The notes below the pieces were generated by a model. That model was not told the DNA's origin and made no database searches. It saw only the letters and a list, made by a program, of their open reading frames with translations. Both the position numbers and the translations under genes were made by a program. From assembly GCA_022539475.1 (NCBI GenBank), contig VCMS01000308.1:1-64000 (forward strand): a stretch of DNA of 64,000 nucleotides. Direction: 5' to 3'. Shown here one piece after another: positions 45,995-57,631 of this stretch (positions within the stretch are counted from its first letter, which is position 1; the number at the start of each line of letters is the position of its first letter). Source of the stretch: Gracilaria domingensis. Its lineage: Eukaryota > Rhodophyta > Florideophyceae > Gracilariales > Gracilariaceae.

Positions 45995-46805
45995 TTTCTT
46001 TCTATGTGCGTACGTGCGCCAAATAAGCGACGGCTTTGAAAAGTAGAGACTACTCTTAGCACTCTACTTTGAGCAGTATTTAACTGATTTATACAGGTTC
46101 TCCTTGTCAGCAGGTCCTAACGCCGTTACGGTAAATTTTTATTCGTCATCCTCCTCCTATAATAGTTCTGCGACGCTTTCACTGTTATATTCTTCTTCAT
46201 TTGCTGTCGTGTTTGCTTCGTCACTCTTTTGCGGGGAATTTGATACCATTCTTCTCGCGTTCCAAACACGAACAGCGCGGTGGAAACGGTCAAGAATCGT
46301 AAATGTGTGTAAGAAAAGATGTGGCTAAGAAAATAGAAGATTCGCGGGGAGTGTTGGTCTTTATTTCGTGCTGAGTTTAGGGCAGTAGTCAGATGGTGTT
46401 GAATTTGGCCGCCTGGTTTTGCTGGTTCTACAGAGTTTGTAAACTCGAGCTGCCGCTTTGACGAGAGAATGTACCTGAGTAATGATGTGCATGGTACATC
46501 TGAGGTATCACTTCGCCTATGTTTGCCTGTTGCAGATCAGGGTTTTTGCTGTGCAGAATTTGAGTTCTGCTTTACGCCGCACTGATTGGACGTCAGAATG
46601 CTCACTATTGATGCTATGAGTGGCAGATGATCCAATAGATTGGATTCTCTGCCAATCAACAATTCATGCTTATCGCTGTTGTGACAGCGATAAGCAAAAC
46701 GAACACTTGGCACAACTGCAATCAATGTAAACGGATACTGCCCATTGATTGTTCGACGTTAAAGCTGTTTCAACAGCTTTAAGGTTTTAGGATCAAAAGG
46801 GTTAA

Positions 46806-46986
46806 TAGTGCTTGCGATGTAATATTCATTCTTTCTGGGTATAGCACAAGTCAAGAAGATATAATGTGCAGCGAATTGTGTTCATTCGCACGATGGAGAT
46901 CGAGGCACGGCCTTATCAGCAATCTTCCGAAGCTTAGATTTCTCGCGCAGACGTTCCCCTAAAAACCAAACATTAGTTCGCGCACC
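46806..46986. other. Short spacer
   Basis: Nothing recognised; 3' flank of the glycine-rich gene on the minus strand. Confidence 0.5.
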
Positions 46987-47691
46987 CTAAACCAGAGGGA
47001 GCTGATTACCTCCGTCCCCTCCCTTTCCCCCGCCGGCGCCCTTCCCAAAGTTTCCAATAAGGATCGCAGTACCACCGTCACCTCCATCACCAGCAAGAGG
47101 TCCATTGCCACCCTTGCCACCATCTCCTCCGAAGGCACCATAGCCGAGGTCTCCATACAGTGCTCCAAGGCCTCCACGTCCCCCATCACCTCCAATATCA
47201 AGGAAAGAATTTCCTCCCTTGCCACCCTTTCCGCCAAATCCTCCAACTCCAAAGAAACCTTGAAGCAGACCAACACCACCATCCCCACCATCTCCTCCAT
47301 TTCCTCCAAAGAAGCCACCATCACCTCCCTTACCACCCTTGCCTCCAAAACCTCCGTAGCCGAAATCACCATAGAGAGCACCACCTCCTCCGATGCCACC
47401 ATTTCCGCCTGCTCCGATGATGATCGCGTCTCCGCCGTCCCCTCCTTTACCTCCAAATCCTCCAATTCCAAAATCGCCACTCAAGACACCGTTACCTCCA
47501 TCTCCTCCGTCTCCACCACCAAACAGACCAATGCCCCCATCTCCTCCATCGCCACCAATGCCTCCGCTGTTTGCGTTTCCAATGGCTGTGCCTAGGCCAC
47601 CAGCACCACCATTGCCAGCCTGACGATCGGATGGAATCAGAGCTGCATTCCCGAACGCGATGAACACGGAAAGAGCCAGAACTGTCTTCAT
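46987..47691 (-). CDS. Secreted glycine-rich protein
   Basis: 234 codons, ATG at 47691. N-terminal signal peptide MKTVLALSVFIAFGNAA, then almost entirely GGxGGxGG repeats with periodic hydrophobic units (FGxGGFGGKGG, LYGDFGYGGFGGKGG, DGGDGG). Repeated GGX triplets can form polyglycine-II-like or stacked structures; likely an extracellular or cell-wall protein. The strand opposite shows long open frames only because of the repeat. A TATA box lies upstream. Neighbour to, but outside, the piggyBac element. It looks like an intact host gene without introns. Confidence 0.8.
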   Translation of the reverse strand: MKTVLALSVFIAFGNAALIPSDRQAGNGGAGGLGTAIGNANSGGIGGDGGDGGIGLFGGGDGGDGGNGVLSGDFGIGGFGGKGGDGGDAIIIGAGGNGGIGGGGALYGDFGYGGFGGKGGKGGDGGFFGGNGGDGGDGGVGLLQGFFGVGGFGGKGGKGGNSFLDIGGDGGRGGLGALYGDLGYGAFGGDGGKGGNGPLAGDGGDGGTAILIGNFGKGAGGGKGGDGGNQLPLV

Positions 47692-47798
47692 TAGTGCTGT
47701 GGAATGTCAAGAAAAGAATACCAGAATGAAGAGAATGCGTACTTCGAGAATCGGATCGTTACAATATGATCTCTGCAGGGAAGAGAGCGCAGCCCGCG

Positions 47799-47805
47799 TT
47801 TTATA
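47799..47805 (-). promoter_or_regulatory. TATA box of the glycine-rich gene
   Basis: TATAAAA on the minus strand, about 108 bp before the start codon; a plausible core promoter given a 5' UTR of about 80 bases. Confidence 0.6.
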
Positions 47806-48850
47806 CCAGCTCGAGTCAGGACCTGGATTCAAGAACTGGGAAAGGCTGACTCTTTCCCGTTTGTTTGGTACGGGCGGCATTGATCAAGACCGGAAGGGCA
47901 TTGATCGGAGGAGTGCGAGAGAAATTCAACCTATCCTACCGATGATGGTGGTAAAGAGACGCTGCTTTTGCCGCCCCACTTTGGGCACGAAGGGGCGCCA
48001 TGAAATTTTGAACAGCGTTTCTCACGAAAGGAGGTTTAGCAACGGGTCTTGAAGATGGCTCAACTATATCTTGCAAAGGTTGTGTCAGTTATGCTGACGA
48101 AGTTAATGCGTGACTATGTCAAACTTTCTAAACCGGAGATGGTTGTAACATTACTTGCACTCTTGCTCTTCTAGATATACTTCTTGTACGACACCGGTGA
48201 CGCGCAGCCGAGCTAATTGAGTGCTTTCTCCGGGAATATCGCTTCCGGGCGTGCAAACATGAACGTTCTCTCGACAGAAGTGCCCGGCGATTATATTAAG
48301 TACTGAATTGATTACGGAATCAATTCGCAACGTCTGACCAAGGCCATGATGGCAATCTAGTAACCTTACACGTGCAAGGATTCTGGTAGGCCATTAGATA
48401 ATGTCCGATATTCTAGGAAGATGTGGTATGGATTACAGAAATGACTTTCTTGACCGGAAGTTACGAAAAGTTTAGTCCATCATTTGGGAATGCTCAGACA
48501 GTCAACGTATTGGGTTGAGACCCATTCAGTTTGATAACATAAAGTTAGCACTTCTGCAACGCCAGACCAGGTGTGCACGAGACGTATTTTTGGGCAACGA
48601 TTGTCTCCAGCGTACAATGTGCTCTCTGCACGGTGCATTGTTTACATCTCAGATGAGGTATTTGATCCTGGTGGAAGACCTCACTGTAACTTGTCGCTGT
48701 ACAGTGGCGCTCATTAATATCCGCGACACAAGAGCGTATGCTCCTAGGTTGAAATAAGAAGGCACATGCAACGAATAACGGCATTCAATTCACTGCTAAC
48801 CTTTCGCGTCGGCTGATGAACGCATTCTTCCGGTGATACTCCCAGAGCGT
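47806..48850. other. Intergenic region without a recognised gene
   Basis: No supported coding frame. Near 48620-48650 a short segment (TGCATTGTTTACATCTCA) resembles part of the tandem duplication that follows. Confidence 0.5.
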
Positions 48851-49148
48851 GTGTCACATGCCCTTTCATTCTTTCAATGAGGAAAGTGCGGCGTTGTTTA
48901 CATCTCACGCTATCTGTGATCCTGTGTGAGAGAGTTTTTTTTTGAAGAAAGCCTGGGCCGAAGGATATGAGCCGAATTACTAAGGATAAGTTTTGTTTAC
49001 GTGTCACACCCCCTTTCATTCTTTCAATGAGAAAAGTGCGGCGTTGTTTACATCTCACGCTATCTGTGGTCCTGTGTGAGAGAGTTTTTTTGAAGAAAGC
49101 CTGGGCCGAAGGATATGAGCCGAATTACCAAGGATAAGTTTTGTTTAC
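48851..49148. repeat. 150-bp tandem duplication
   Basis: Copy 1 48851-49000 and copy 2 49001-49148, differing by a few bases and the length of a T run (9 versus 7). Both contain CATTCTTTCAATGA and GCCTGGGCCGAAGGATATGA. Recent local duplication. Confidence 0.9.
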
Positions 49149-49369
49149 GAGGATTTTTCTCGGGTTCATATTCTGGCGCAGATCTTCTAAATGTATGAAA
49201 TTGTTATTCTACATGACGCAACTTTGAGTGTCACTTGTGTAGTGCATGATAATTGCTCGTGGGGGACCGGGTCCTCAGACTCAAAAAGCTTTGGGCAGCT
49301 TCAGTCAAAATGCGACGAAATTTGTTGCGATCTCTAAATTTTCAAAAAGAAATTGTATAATCCGAGGGC

Positions 49370-49413
49370 GTGCACGCGTGCACGGTGCACGGTGCACGGT
49401 GCACGGGTGCACG
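49370..49413. repeat. GTGCAC-type short repeat
   Basis: Repeated GGTGCAC units (six GTGCAC palindromes within 44 bp), including CGTGCACGCGTGCACG. Possible Z-DNA-prone or protein-binding site upstream of the urea carboxylase promoter. Confidence 0.7.
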
Positions 49414-49779
49414 TGTTGGCGGCTCCGGAAAAAAATGATTTTAGCACACGTGTGCCACCAGTCTCGAGTCGAGATCGCGATGAGGACAAAAGAAAAAGTT
49501 GTTCATTTTGACAAGTTCGCTGCAAGCTTACCTTCGTCGCTTCTTTTCAGTTCCCTTAACGCCAGTAGTAGTTGCCTGGTTAACCGGGGGATGGGGACGA
49601 GATACGTTCAGACGCGCCTTTGCATGCGTTTCACGGTAGGAAGGGAGTCGTGTGAAGAGGGACACCCTTGCGACTCGAAAGGCGAGGAAGCTCTTTCGCC
49701 ACAGCGTCTCTTTGTGGCTCAAAACCACTGCGCGCACCTCAAAACGCGTGCTGTGACAAGATGGCCACCTGACAGTCGT

Positions 49780-50661
49780 GTGCGGCGAGGCGTTGCGCGC
49801 TGGCGCCAGCCGGCGCTCGTTTGAAGGGCGAAAGGCCCGGAGCGGAATTCGGGTGGCGCGTGCGCAACGGTCTGCGTCTGCGGCGTGCTGTGCGACAGAG
49901 TGTCCGCAAAACAGACGAGGCGTCCTCCACGGCGGCGGCGCGCCGGGGCGCGCCGGGGCGCGTCGGGGCGCGGCGCGCGACGCGGCGCAGGCCGAAGAGC
50001 CGCCACCACTGGCGCGCCGCCGTACGTGTCGGCCCGCCATTCGCCGCGCGTGTTGCGCGCGGCACGCGCATGCGCAACGGGCGTTGCGCAATCTGCGCGC
50101 GCCGCGTGCTCCGCTCGCGCCGCGGCGCGCCGCAACAGCCAATCGCCATCGACGCGCGCCGGGCGCGCCGCCTATAAACGCGTCCGCGCGGCCGCCGAGG
50201 CGCGCGCGCGTGCCGATTCGCCGCGTGCCGCGGCCGCTCGCTGTGCCGCTCCGTCCGTGTGTGGCCATGAGCCGTTGCAAACGTCTCGCCGCTTGAAAAA
50301 GTTGCATCGAGGCGCTCCACTCCTCTCCCCTCCAACACCTGCTTCCGCCACCCCACCCCGTCCTCCGCTTCCCTCCACCTTCTCCGTCCAACTCCAAGCA
50401 TCCCGCCCTCCTTCCGTCCTCCGTCCCCTCCCACCCCCAACCCCCCTCGCCCGTGCCCTTGTATGTAACGCCTTTTATTTGGCTTTCTTTCGACTCGTCT
50501 GTCTTCTCGTGTACGACCACGCTGCTCCTCGCTCTCCACGTTGCGCGTCCTATTCCTGTCCGTTCCCGCGCCAACGCATCATTCCTCTCTCCCGCGCTCC
50601 GTGCATGTAAGCCGCGTGCAAGTGCGGACTTGCAGTACGTGTGCAACGCAACCAATCAATC
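49780..50661 (+). promoter_or_regulatory. GC-rich promoter and leader of the urea carboxylase gene
   Basis: 49850-50280 is extremely GC/CpG-rich, unlike the flanks. TATAAA is at 50173-50178. A pyrimidine-only-like tract runs about 50322-50458 (CTCC, CCCTCC words), then a leader to the ATG at 50662. Long open frames on both strands here are composition artefacts. A GTATGT at about 50464 could be a 5'-UTR intron donor, unproven. Confidence 0.5.
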
Positions 50662-53600
50662 ATGCAGTCCTCGCTGCCCTTCACCACCATCCTCGTCCCC
50701 AACCGTGGTGAGATTGCAATCCGTCTTATGAATGGAATTCATGCTCTCAACCTCCAATCCGCCACTGTGTACATCTCCTCCGATGCAATTTCTCCCCATG
50801 TGCGTCTCGCCTCGCGTGCGTATTGTCTAGGCGCGGATGTGTCTCTGTATACCGATGCCGAACAGCTGCTTCATGCTGCCAAGCAGCTGAAAGTTGATGC
50901 TGTACTGCCTGGCTATGGCTTCGTTTCTGAGAGACCGGACGTCGCCGCCGCGTTTGAGCGCAATGGTATCACTTGGATTGGACCCTCGTCGGATGTCATT
51001 TCTCTGTTTGGACTCAAGCATACAGCGAGAGATGCCGCCGTTCGCGCCAAAGTTTCTGTCGTGCCGGGTAGTGGTTTGGTGCAATCTGAGGAACACGCCA
51101 TGAATGAGGCAAATGCTTTTGGCTTTCCCGTTCTGATCAAGGGCTCTGCAGGCGGTGGTGGAATGGGTCAAGCTATTGCTCATCACCCATCCCAGCTTTC
51201 GTCTGCATATCAATCTGTCTTAAAGCAGTGTTCTACGCTTTACTCTTCTTCGGAGATTTATGTGGAGAAGTTTGTCAGTCAAGCGAGACATATTGAAGTG
51301 CAAGTGTTCGGTGACGGCAAGGGAAACGTGCTCGTACTTGGCGATCGGGAATGCTCCGTGCAGCGGCGGCGCCAAAAGGTAATTGAAGAGGGAAATGCTT
51401 CCAATCTATCAACTACCTTAAGGCAGCAATTGAGGGACGCTGCTGCAAGACTATGTTCCCAGCATAACTACCTTTCTGCCGGAACCGTCGAGTTCATTGT
51501 AGACAGCGTTACAGAAGAGTGGTACTTTCTCGAGGTGAACACACGACTGCAGGTCGAGCATTGCGTTACTGAGCTTGTCACTGGAATCGATATTGTACAG
51601 TGGATGATCTTGCTGGCTGGAAACGTTGACGTCTTGAAAGACGCTTCTTTTTCTGAGCGTGGGTATGCTATTGAGGCCCGCGTATATGCTGAGAACCCAT
51701 GTAAGGCATATGCACCATCTCCAGGAACGCTCTCGGAAATGGTTTGGCCAGAAGCTTCCGTCTGCAAGCGAACAGGTTCACGAATCCGCGTCGACTGCTG
51801 GGCGGAACGCGGCTCTATTGTCTCTCCGTACTACGATCCATTGCTTGGCAAAATAATTGCTTGGGGAAAGACCCGCCCTTCGGCAATCATTGCGCTGAAG
51901 AAGGCCTTGAATGAGACGCGTGTGTATGGTGTGGCTTCGAATGTGGAGTTATTGAGACAAATCATTGATCATCCTCAGTTTCTGACAGCCAGGTATACGA
52001 CGGACTTGTTGAAGACGTTTACACCCAGAACCACGGCGCTTGAGGTTCTAAAACCGGGACTGCAATCTTTCAGGATTATCCTGGAAGAATTGGGTACTGG
52101 CACATTGGCGTGAGTCCATCTGGTCCCATGGATGCTTATGCTATGTGCATGGCAAACGCATTGCTTGGTAATTCTATTGGTGCCACAGCTTTGGAGATTA
52201 CTGTCACGGGTCCTACACTTCTTTTCCATTGCGATGCAGTTGTAGCTGTAACTGGCGGAAACTTTGTCGGGATTCTTGAGGACAGGACCATTCTACCCAA
52301 TTGGACCCCTGTCAGAATTGCGGCTGGTTCTGTTGTACAAATTCAACAATCACCTGCCAAATCGGATGGCAACTCTGCTGCAAGGGGAGGAAAGATTGGT
52401 TACTTGGCCATCCGAGGTGGCTTCGATGTACCTGAATACCTCGGAAGTTCCTCGACATTTCCAACAGGAAATTTTGGAGGTTTAACGGGGGCTTTTCTGA
52501 CCACTGGTGATTTCCTGCCGATTGCCACTGATCTGAATGCTGCGCATGATGCTGGTGAACAAAACGGATTGGCTTTCCGGTGGCCCATGGGTAAGCGCTT
52601 ACCTGAAGGCTTAATTCCTGATTATTGCACGACTGAGTGGACCATAGGAGCTTTGATTGGTCCGCACGCATCGCTCGACTTCTTGCAACAAGAAACATTG
52701 ACCACGATATGGCGCGCCTCGTACACCGTTCACCATGCAACCAACCGATTGGGGGCCCGACTAATCGGTCCTGTCCCAAAGTGGACACGTCTGGATGGCG
52801 GCTCTGCGGGGCTGCATCCGTCCAATCTTCATGACTACGCATATGCACCTGGAGCTGTGAACTTCAGCGGAAATACCCCTATTGTTCTCATGCTCGATGG
52901 TCCTTCACTGGGCGGCTTTGTCTGTCCAATTACGGTCGCTACTTCGGAGCTTTGGAAGGTTGCTCAAGCATCTCCAGGGGAGCGTCTTCGCTTTAAACAA
53001 GTCGACTTCGACCAAGCTCGTAATTCCTTGTTAAGCATGAAATCTGCTTGGGAAGCGGTACGTTCGTACGACACAGAGAGACTTGACCGTCTTCTTTCGA
53101 ATTGGTCACCGCATTGGATTATCAATTCAAGATCAGCTGATATGGACGCAGTGCTCGCCAGTTTAGATCCAGCAAAAGGCGATGAAGCTCAGATTAAGGT
53201 CGAGTATCGTATGTCTGGAGATGAGCATGTCCTTGTCGAATACGGTGATATCGAACTAAATCTAGCTTACCGCTTTCGGGTTCACATGCTGATGGAAGAG
53301 CTCCGCACAAAGAGTTTCATCAATGAACTTTGTCCAGGTGTGCGTTCGGTGCTCATCCGGTATAACCCAGACAAAATTCATGTAAGGGATCTGATGAAGA
53401 TCTTGATAGACGTGGAGAACGGCACCTTGGGTTCTGTAGATGATGTTGTTGTTCCTTCACGTAAGCTGGAGCTGCCACTGGCCTTTGAAGACAAATGGAC
53501 AGTGGAAGCGCAAGGGCGATATCTTCGTTCAATTCGACCAGATGCACCATACATGCCTTCAAATGTTGAATTTGTTCGACGCATAAACGGTCTTGAGACA

Positions 53601-55796
53601 GTGGAACAGGTCAAACAAATTATGAATGAAGCTCAATACTTGGTTATGGGATTGGGTGATGTTTATCTCGGGGCCCCTTGTGCTGTGCCTGTAGACCCTC
53701 GCCATAGGATGGTCACTTCTAAGTACAACCCTGCTCGAACTTATACCCCGGAAGGAGCGGTTGGTATCGGGGGTGCTTATATGTGTATTTACGGTATGGA
53801 TTCCCCTGGAGGGTATCAACTCACAGGCCGCACGATTCCCATTTGGGACAGTTATGGGAAAGTTCCGGAGAGATGTCGAGGTTCCCAGAAAGAAATTCCC
53901 TGGCTTCTAAGATTCTTTGATCGCGTGACGTTCTTTGCAGTTTCTGACGAAGAACTTGAACACATAAGATCTGAGTATCTAAAGGGCAACTATCAAATCA
54001 AGATCACGCATGAAAGCTTCTCATACAAGTATTACAAACAGTTCTTAGAGCACAGCGCAGAAAGTATCAAGGATTTTGAGAAGAAGAGAGCAGCTGCTTA
54101 TAATGAAGAACGCTCTAAATGGATTCAAGAAGGCGAAGGGGAAAGCGCAGCAGCAGCGGAACATGCTAAAGGAAACGGCGAAGGCAATGAAGAAGCAGAA
54201 AGCCGAGGACTCGATGCACTGCCAGCAGGTCAGGTTTATTTGAAGGCCGGAATGTCCGCCAATGTGTGGTCAGTAGACGTTCGTGAAGGTGAGAGTATAT
54301 CAAAGGGCCAGCCCTTGTTTACTCTTGAAAGCATGAAAGTTGAAATCACTATTGAGGCACCATCTTCAGGTCATGTGGAACAGATCAACGTGAAGAAGGG
54401 TGATGTTGTCACTCCAGAAAGTGCCCTATGTATTTTAGTTTCTTCTGCTGAAAACGTAATAACACAGGGTGACATTTCATATGTTCGAGCCCTCTACCGC
54501 TCCGAGATTCATAGCACAAGGCAGGTTATCGAGAACTTTATGGGAAAAGCAACGAAGCTGAAAAACGTTTTTACCTCATTAGCAACAGATGCTCAGATTT
54601 CGACTCAACTGGAGGCATTGGAGAGCAAACTTCGTAGCAATTGTTCAATGCCTTTATTCGGTATACCATTTGTCGTGGGCTGCAATGTGGATGTTTCGGG
54701 CTTCGAAACCTATCCCGATCGTCCTGGACGTCCGTATTTACCAGAGTCCTCCGCACCATTAGTCCAATGTGTTCAAGAGGCTGGCGCAGTGCTCATTGGG
54801 AAAACAACCGAGGAACAATTCAATCTGGGGTATACCCATTGCGAGACTGGGGGAGATCGTCTTCAAAACCCCAAGTATCCGGCCACTATATGTGGTGGGC
54901 ACGGATCTGCAGCTGTTGCTGTTTCTGAGCTGGCTGCCAGCTTCGCAATTGTGGTTGATCGGGTTGGAAACTCAACGAACGCACCGGCGTTCACATCTGT
55001 TGTGGGTATGAAGGTTACTCAGGGATTGCTCCCAGTATCAGACAATCTCGTTGATTGTGCTTCCATTTTTGCACAGGATGCAAACGATGTGAGCAAAATA
55101 CTTGAGGTCTGTCTTAAATCTCGTACCAAGTTGAAGAACGCGCTCCGACCTGTGCCAAAGTGGAAGAAACCGGAAGGACTGTACCAACAGGTGAGGATTG
55201 GCACTCTGTCATCGCAACGCCTGGATTCTGGTAGCGAGCTAGTTTCGAAAGATGTTCTTGCTTACCAGAGCGGTCTACGATTGCTCAACATTCACGAAAA
55301 CGTTCTGAAGGAAGTAGATATTTCACCGTTTGAAATCGCGGCATCTCTTTGTCAAGAATTCCCTATTTTGTTCCTGAAGCTTGGAGAGCTCCAAGATGCA
55401 GTTCGTAGTCCCCCTAATGGACTTCTACCGAGCGTACTGGAAAGGATCAGACCGCTCGAGAACATGTCGTTTTCGTCAACTGGTGCAGCAGTTTCGAAGC
55501 TTGAAGAATGCGAGAGAGCTGCACAACGAACGATATGGTCTGACGTAGATGTGGTCGCTCTACCAGTGGTAACAACCCCGAGCAATTGGGAAGAATTAAA
55601 AACGGATATCCGAAAAGGAACTTCGTCCTTGAAACACTTTGCGCAACTTGTGACGGCAATGGATCTCTGTTCTCTCACCTTACCGATATCTTCTGAACAA
55701 GAAGATTCTGGTCCTGGTGGAGTATTGCTGGTGGCGCCGATGATGAGGGAGGAAGTTCTCATAAGAGTGGGGACTAAATGGAATACAAAAACATGA
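50662..55796 (+). CDS. Urea carboxylase with C-terminal amidase-like domain
   Basis: Biotin enzyme converting urea, ATP and bicarbonate to allophanate. Order: biotin carboxylase (50662-52030; NRGEIAIR, SAGGGGMG, EVNTRLQVEH); carboxyltransferase halves, AHS2/KipA-like (about 52071-52900, DYPGRIGYW across the frame change, SGPMDAYA) and AHS1/KipI-like (53200-53900); biotinyl domain with ESMKVE (Lys codon 54336-54338); then an amidase-signature domain (about 54480-55796) corresponding to allophanate hydrolase. In that domain FVVGCN (54678) replaces the Lys motif (usual VKDN), CGGHGSAA (54891) replaces GGSSxGSA, and DRVGNS (54957) replaces DTxGS, so hydrolase activity is doubtful. Fungal urea amidolyase has the hydrolase first; here it is last. 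The start is the ATG at 50662 before NRGE. A one-base frameshift near 52070 splits the gene. Otherwise intronless and intact. Confidence 0.9.
52064..52071 (+). other. Single-base frameshift in the urea carboxylase gene
   Basis: The family motif EVLKPGLQ runs to 52066 in one frame, and QDYPGRIGYW starts at 52071 in another. One base is missing between TCT and CAG. Family proteins continue without a gap here, so an intron is unlikely; mutation or assembly error is most likely. Confidence 0.85.
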
Positions 55797-56351
55797 AGCA
55801 GATAGTTTTTGTAATGGATACCAGAAGCCATGTTCTTAGAGCAAAGTCGTAGTTTTGGTTTATCCCTAAATCGACGGACAAAGTCTTTCTTGAATTTAGT
55901 ACGAGCTAAAAATGTAACTTAACACTAATCTCGAAAATGGGTCAGTTATACCTAATCTTATAGATGAGAGGAACTGAGAGTTCCATAGAACCAATTCCAG
56001 AAGTAATGAAGTCTTCCCGGATGGAGACTAGTAGTCAACACGTACTAGAACTCCAGCACAAATATTGCAGTAATACGTAAACAGCAAGTAAATACCTACT
56101 AAGATGCGTTGTATACAGCGATGTTTGTATTTGGACAAAATATACATATCGGCGTTGCGCATTGCTATTCTGCTTGGATGGTAAACCTCCAAAAAATAAT
56201 GCTCTCCAATCATCAACAATTACTATATACACAAATAAATATGCGCTCCTGCTGTGAAAAAGTCATTGCCATATAACTGTGTCTTTCCGCAACCAGTGCG
56301 TCTTCGTAGATGTAGACTCAAATATACGCTCTTCACATTTGAAATAGAATC
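55797..56351. other. Intergenic region without a recognised gene
   Basis: AT-rich 3' flank of the urea carboxylase gene; no gene or repeat seen. Confidence 0.55.
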
Positions 56352-57631
56352 ATGCAGCCTATTACTCCAGAACACGCCGCGATTTCAGTCGATCTTTTGC
56401 AGGGACATCTGTTCGATCGCGACTCTAAACTCTCCGCTTATTCCACCGAGAATTTGAATGTGGCTTTCGACAAAGAAAATGATTCTGGTTCTCCTATCTA
56501 CGACTCTTTCTATTTCCAGAATCAATCTGAAACCATTATGAAAATGACAAACTTCCCTTATAAAGAGTTTGATATGGTCTACAGTAATTCGTCAAAGATT
56601 TTTTCCGAGAGTTGGAATCAAGGGAGAGGAAGAAAATATTTTTTTTTCTGAAAAGGATATCTTTTTCATGACTTTAACAACTTTGAAACATGGAGGAAAA
56701 TGGGACTTTCTGGGTCAGAATTTCAACATCAATGGAGGAACGCTTGAAAGATTAATTACGAAATTTATTTCGGCTGTTTCTCTACAACTTTATAATCGCT
56801 ATGTGGATAATGTTGGTGGTAGATGGCCCATGAAGAAAGTTCTCCAAAACAATCTGGGATTTGCGAATCATCCGCATTGCCGTTATGCTACCGATGTAAT
56901 TTTTCAGCAATCGTATCGACCAAGTGGAAGCTTGGCAGAAGCAAAAGAATATAACAGAGACAAACATAAACTTTATGGTTACAAAAGTGAAGTTTCCGTT
57001 TTACCTATTTGATTTGCTATTAATGCCACAGATCATGCTCCAGAATCAACTTCAGATGTGAATATATTTTATTCAAATGTTCAGAAACACAAAACGGCTT
57101 TGAAAAAACGTCAAAATGAAGGCAGTAATTTTATTATTGATGTGGGAAATATGCAGGAAAAATATACTAATCAGTGGGGTGTTTTGATGGATAAAGCATA
57201 TCAAGGTGCTGCAGAGCATGTCAGAGCTTTTATGCCGAAGGAAAAGCCAATAAGAGGTTATTTGACGCAGGACGAACAGCGTAATAATCGGAAAATTAGT
57301 TCTGATCGCGTTATTGCTGAAAATTATTTCGGACGGCTAACACAGTGATGGAACGTAATTGGGTCAAAATATCGTTGGGGCGAAAAGGTTTATGATGATT
57401 TTTTTTGTGTCTATGACAAATGCGCATGTGGCATGGCATCCGCTTAGAGCTGCAGACGGGGACTTTTATAATAGAATTAAAAATCGGATGCATGCTATCG
57501 GGGAAGATATTTGTAGGAAAAGAAAATTAATTCAGAAGAGATATCTAGAAAAGCGCAGGCGCAGAATGGAAGCAAAATATAACCAAATTGGGTCCGATGA
57601 AGATACAATTCAACCAAACGAAAACATATGA
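56352..57631 (+). pseudogene. Harbinger-like (DDE_4) transposase copy 1
   Basis: Cut-and-paste transposase. ATG at 56352 (MQPITPEHAAISVDLLQGH). A frame change occurs at a T run near 56640-56650; it then reads to ISAVSLQLYNRY, ATDVIFQQ (first Asp), an in-frame TGA near 57010, MDKAYQGAAEHV (second Asp), and SDRVIAENYFGRLTQ (Glu). A TGA and a frameshift follow before MTNAHVAWHPLRA and the basic tail RKRKLIQKRYLEKRRRRMEA, ending ENI. The DDE residues remain, but stops inactivate it. No Myb-like partner ORF seen. Confidence 0.8.

Larger units (their letters stand above)
41716..46801. mobile_element. piggyBac-type DNA transposon with intact ends
   Basis: 5086 bp between TTAA at 41712-41715 and 46802-46805. 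Terminal inverted repeats CCCTTTTGAACCTAAA (left) and, complemented, CCCTTTTGATCCTAAA (right). Subterminal hairpins: TATCGCTGT/ACAGCGATA at 41738-41759, and a 12-bp stem GCTTATCGCTGT at 46668-46695. Contains a broken transposase on minus, a passenger ORF on plus, a pyrimidine-rich array and an LTR-like insertion. Confidence 0.85.

Noticed and set aside
46959-47595. Other-frame and opposite-strand ORFs over the glycine-rich gene
   Set aside because: They mirror the GGX repeat; only 46987-47691 has a signal peptide, ATG and TATA box.
49528-50655. Long minus-strand ORF (375 codons) upstream of urea carboxylase
   Set aside because: Composition is Arg/Ala/Gly driven by the GC-rich block; long frames exist on both strands there. 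No domain is visible and it overlaps the promoter.
52030-52110. Intron explaining the urea carboxylase frame change (TCTTTCAG looks like an acceptor)
   Set aside because: The protein family motif is continuous on both sides; no room for an intron, only one base is missing.
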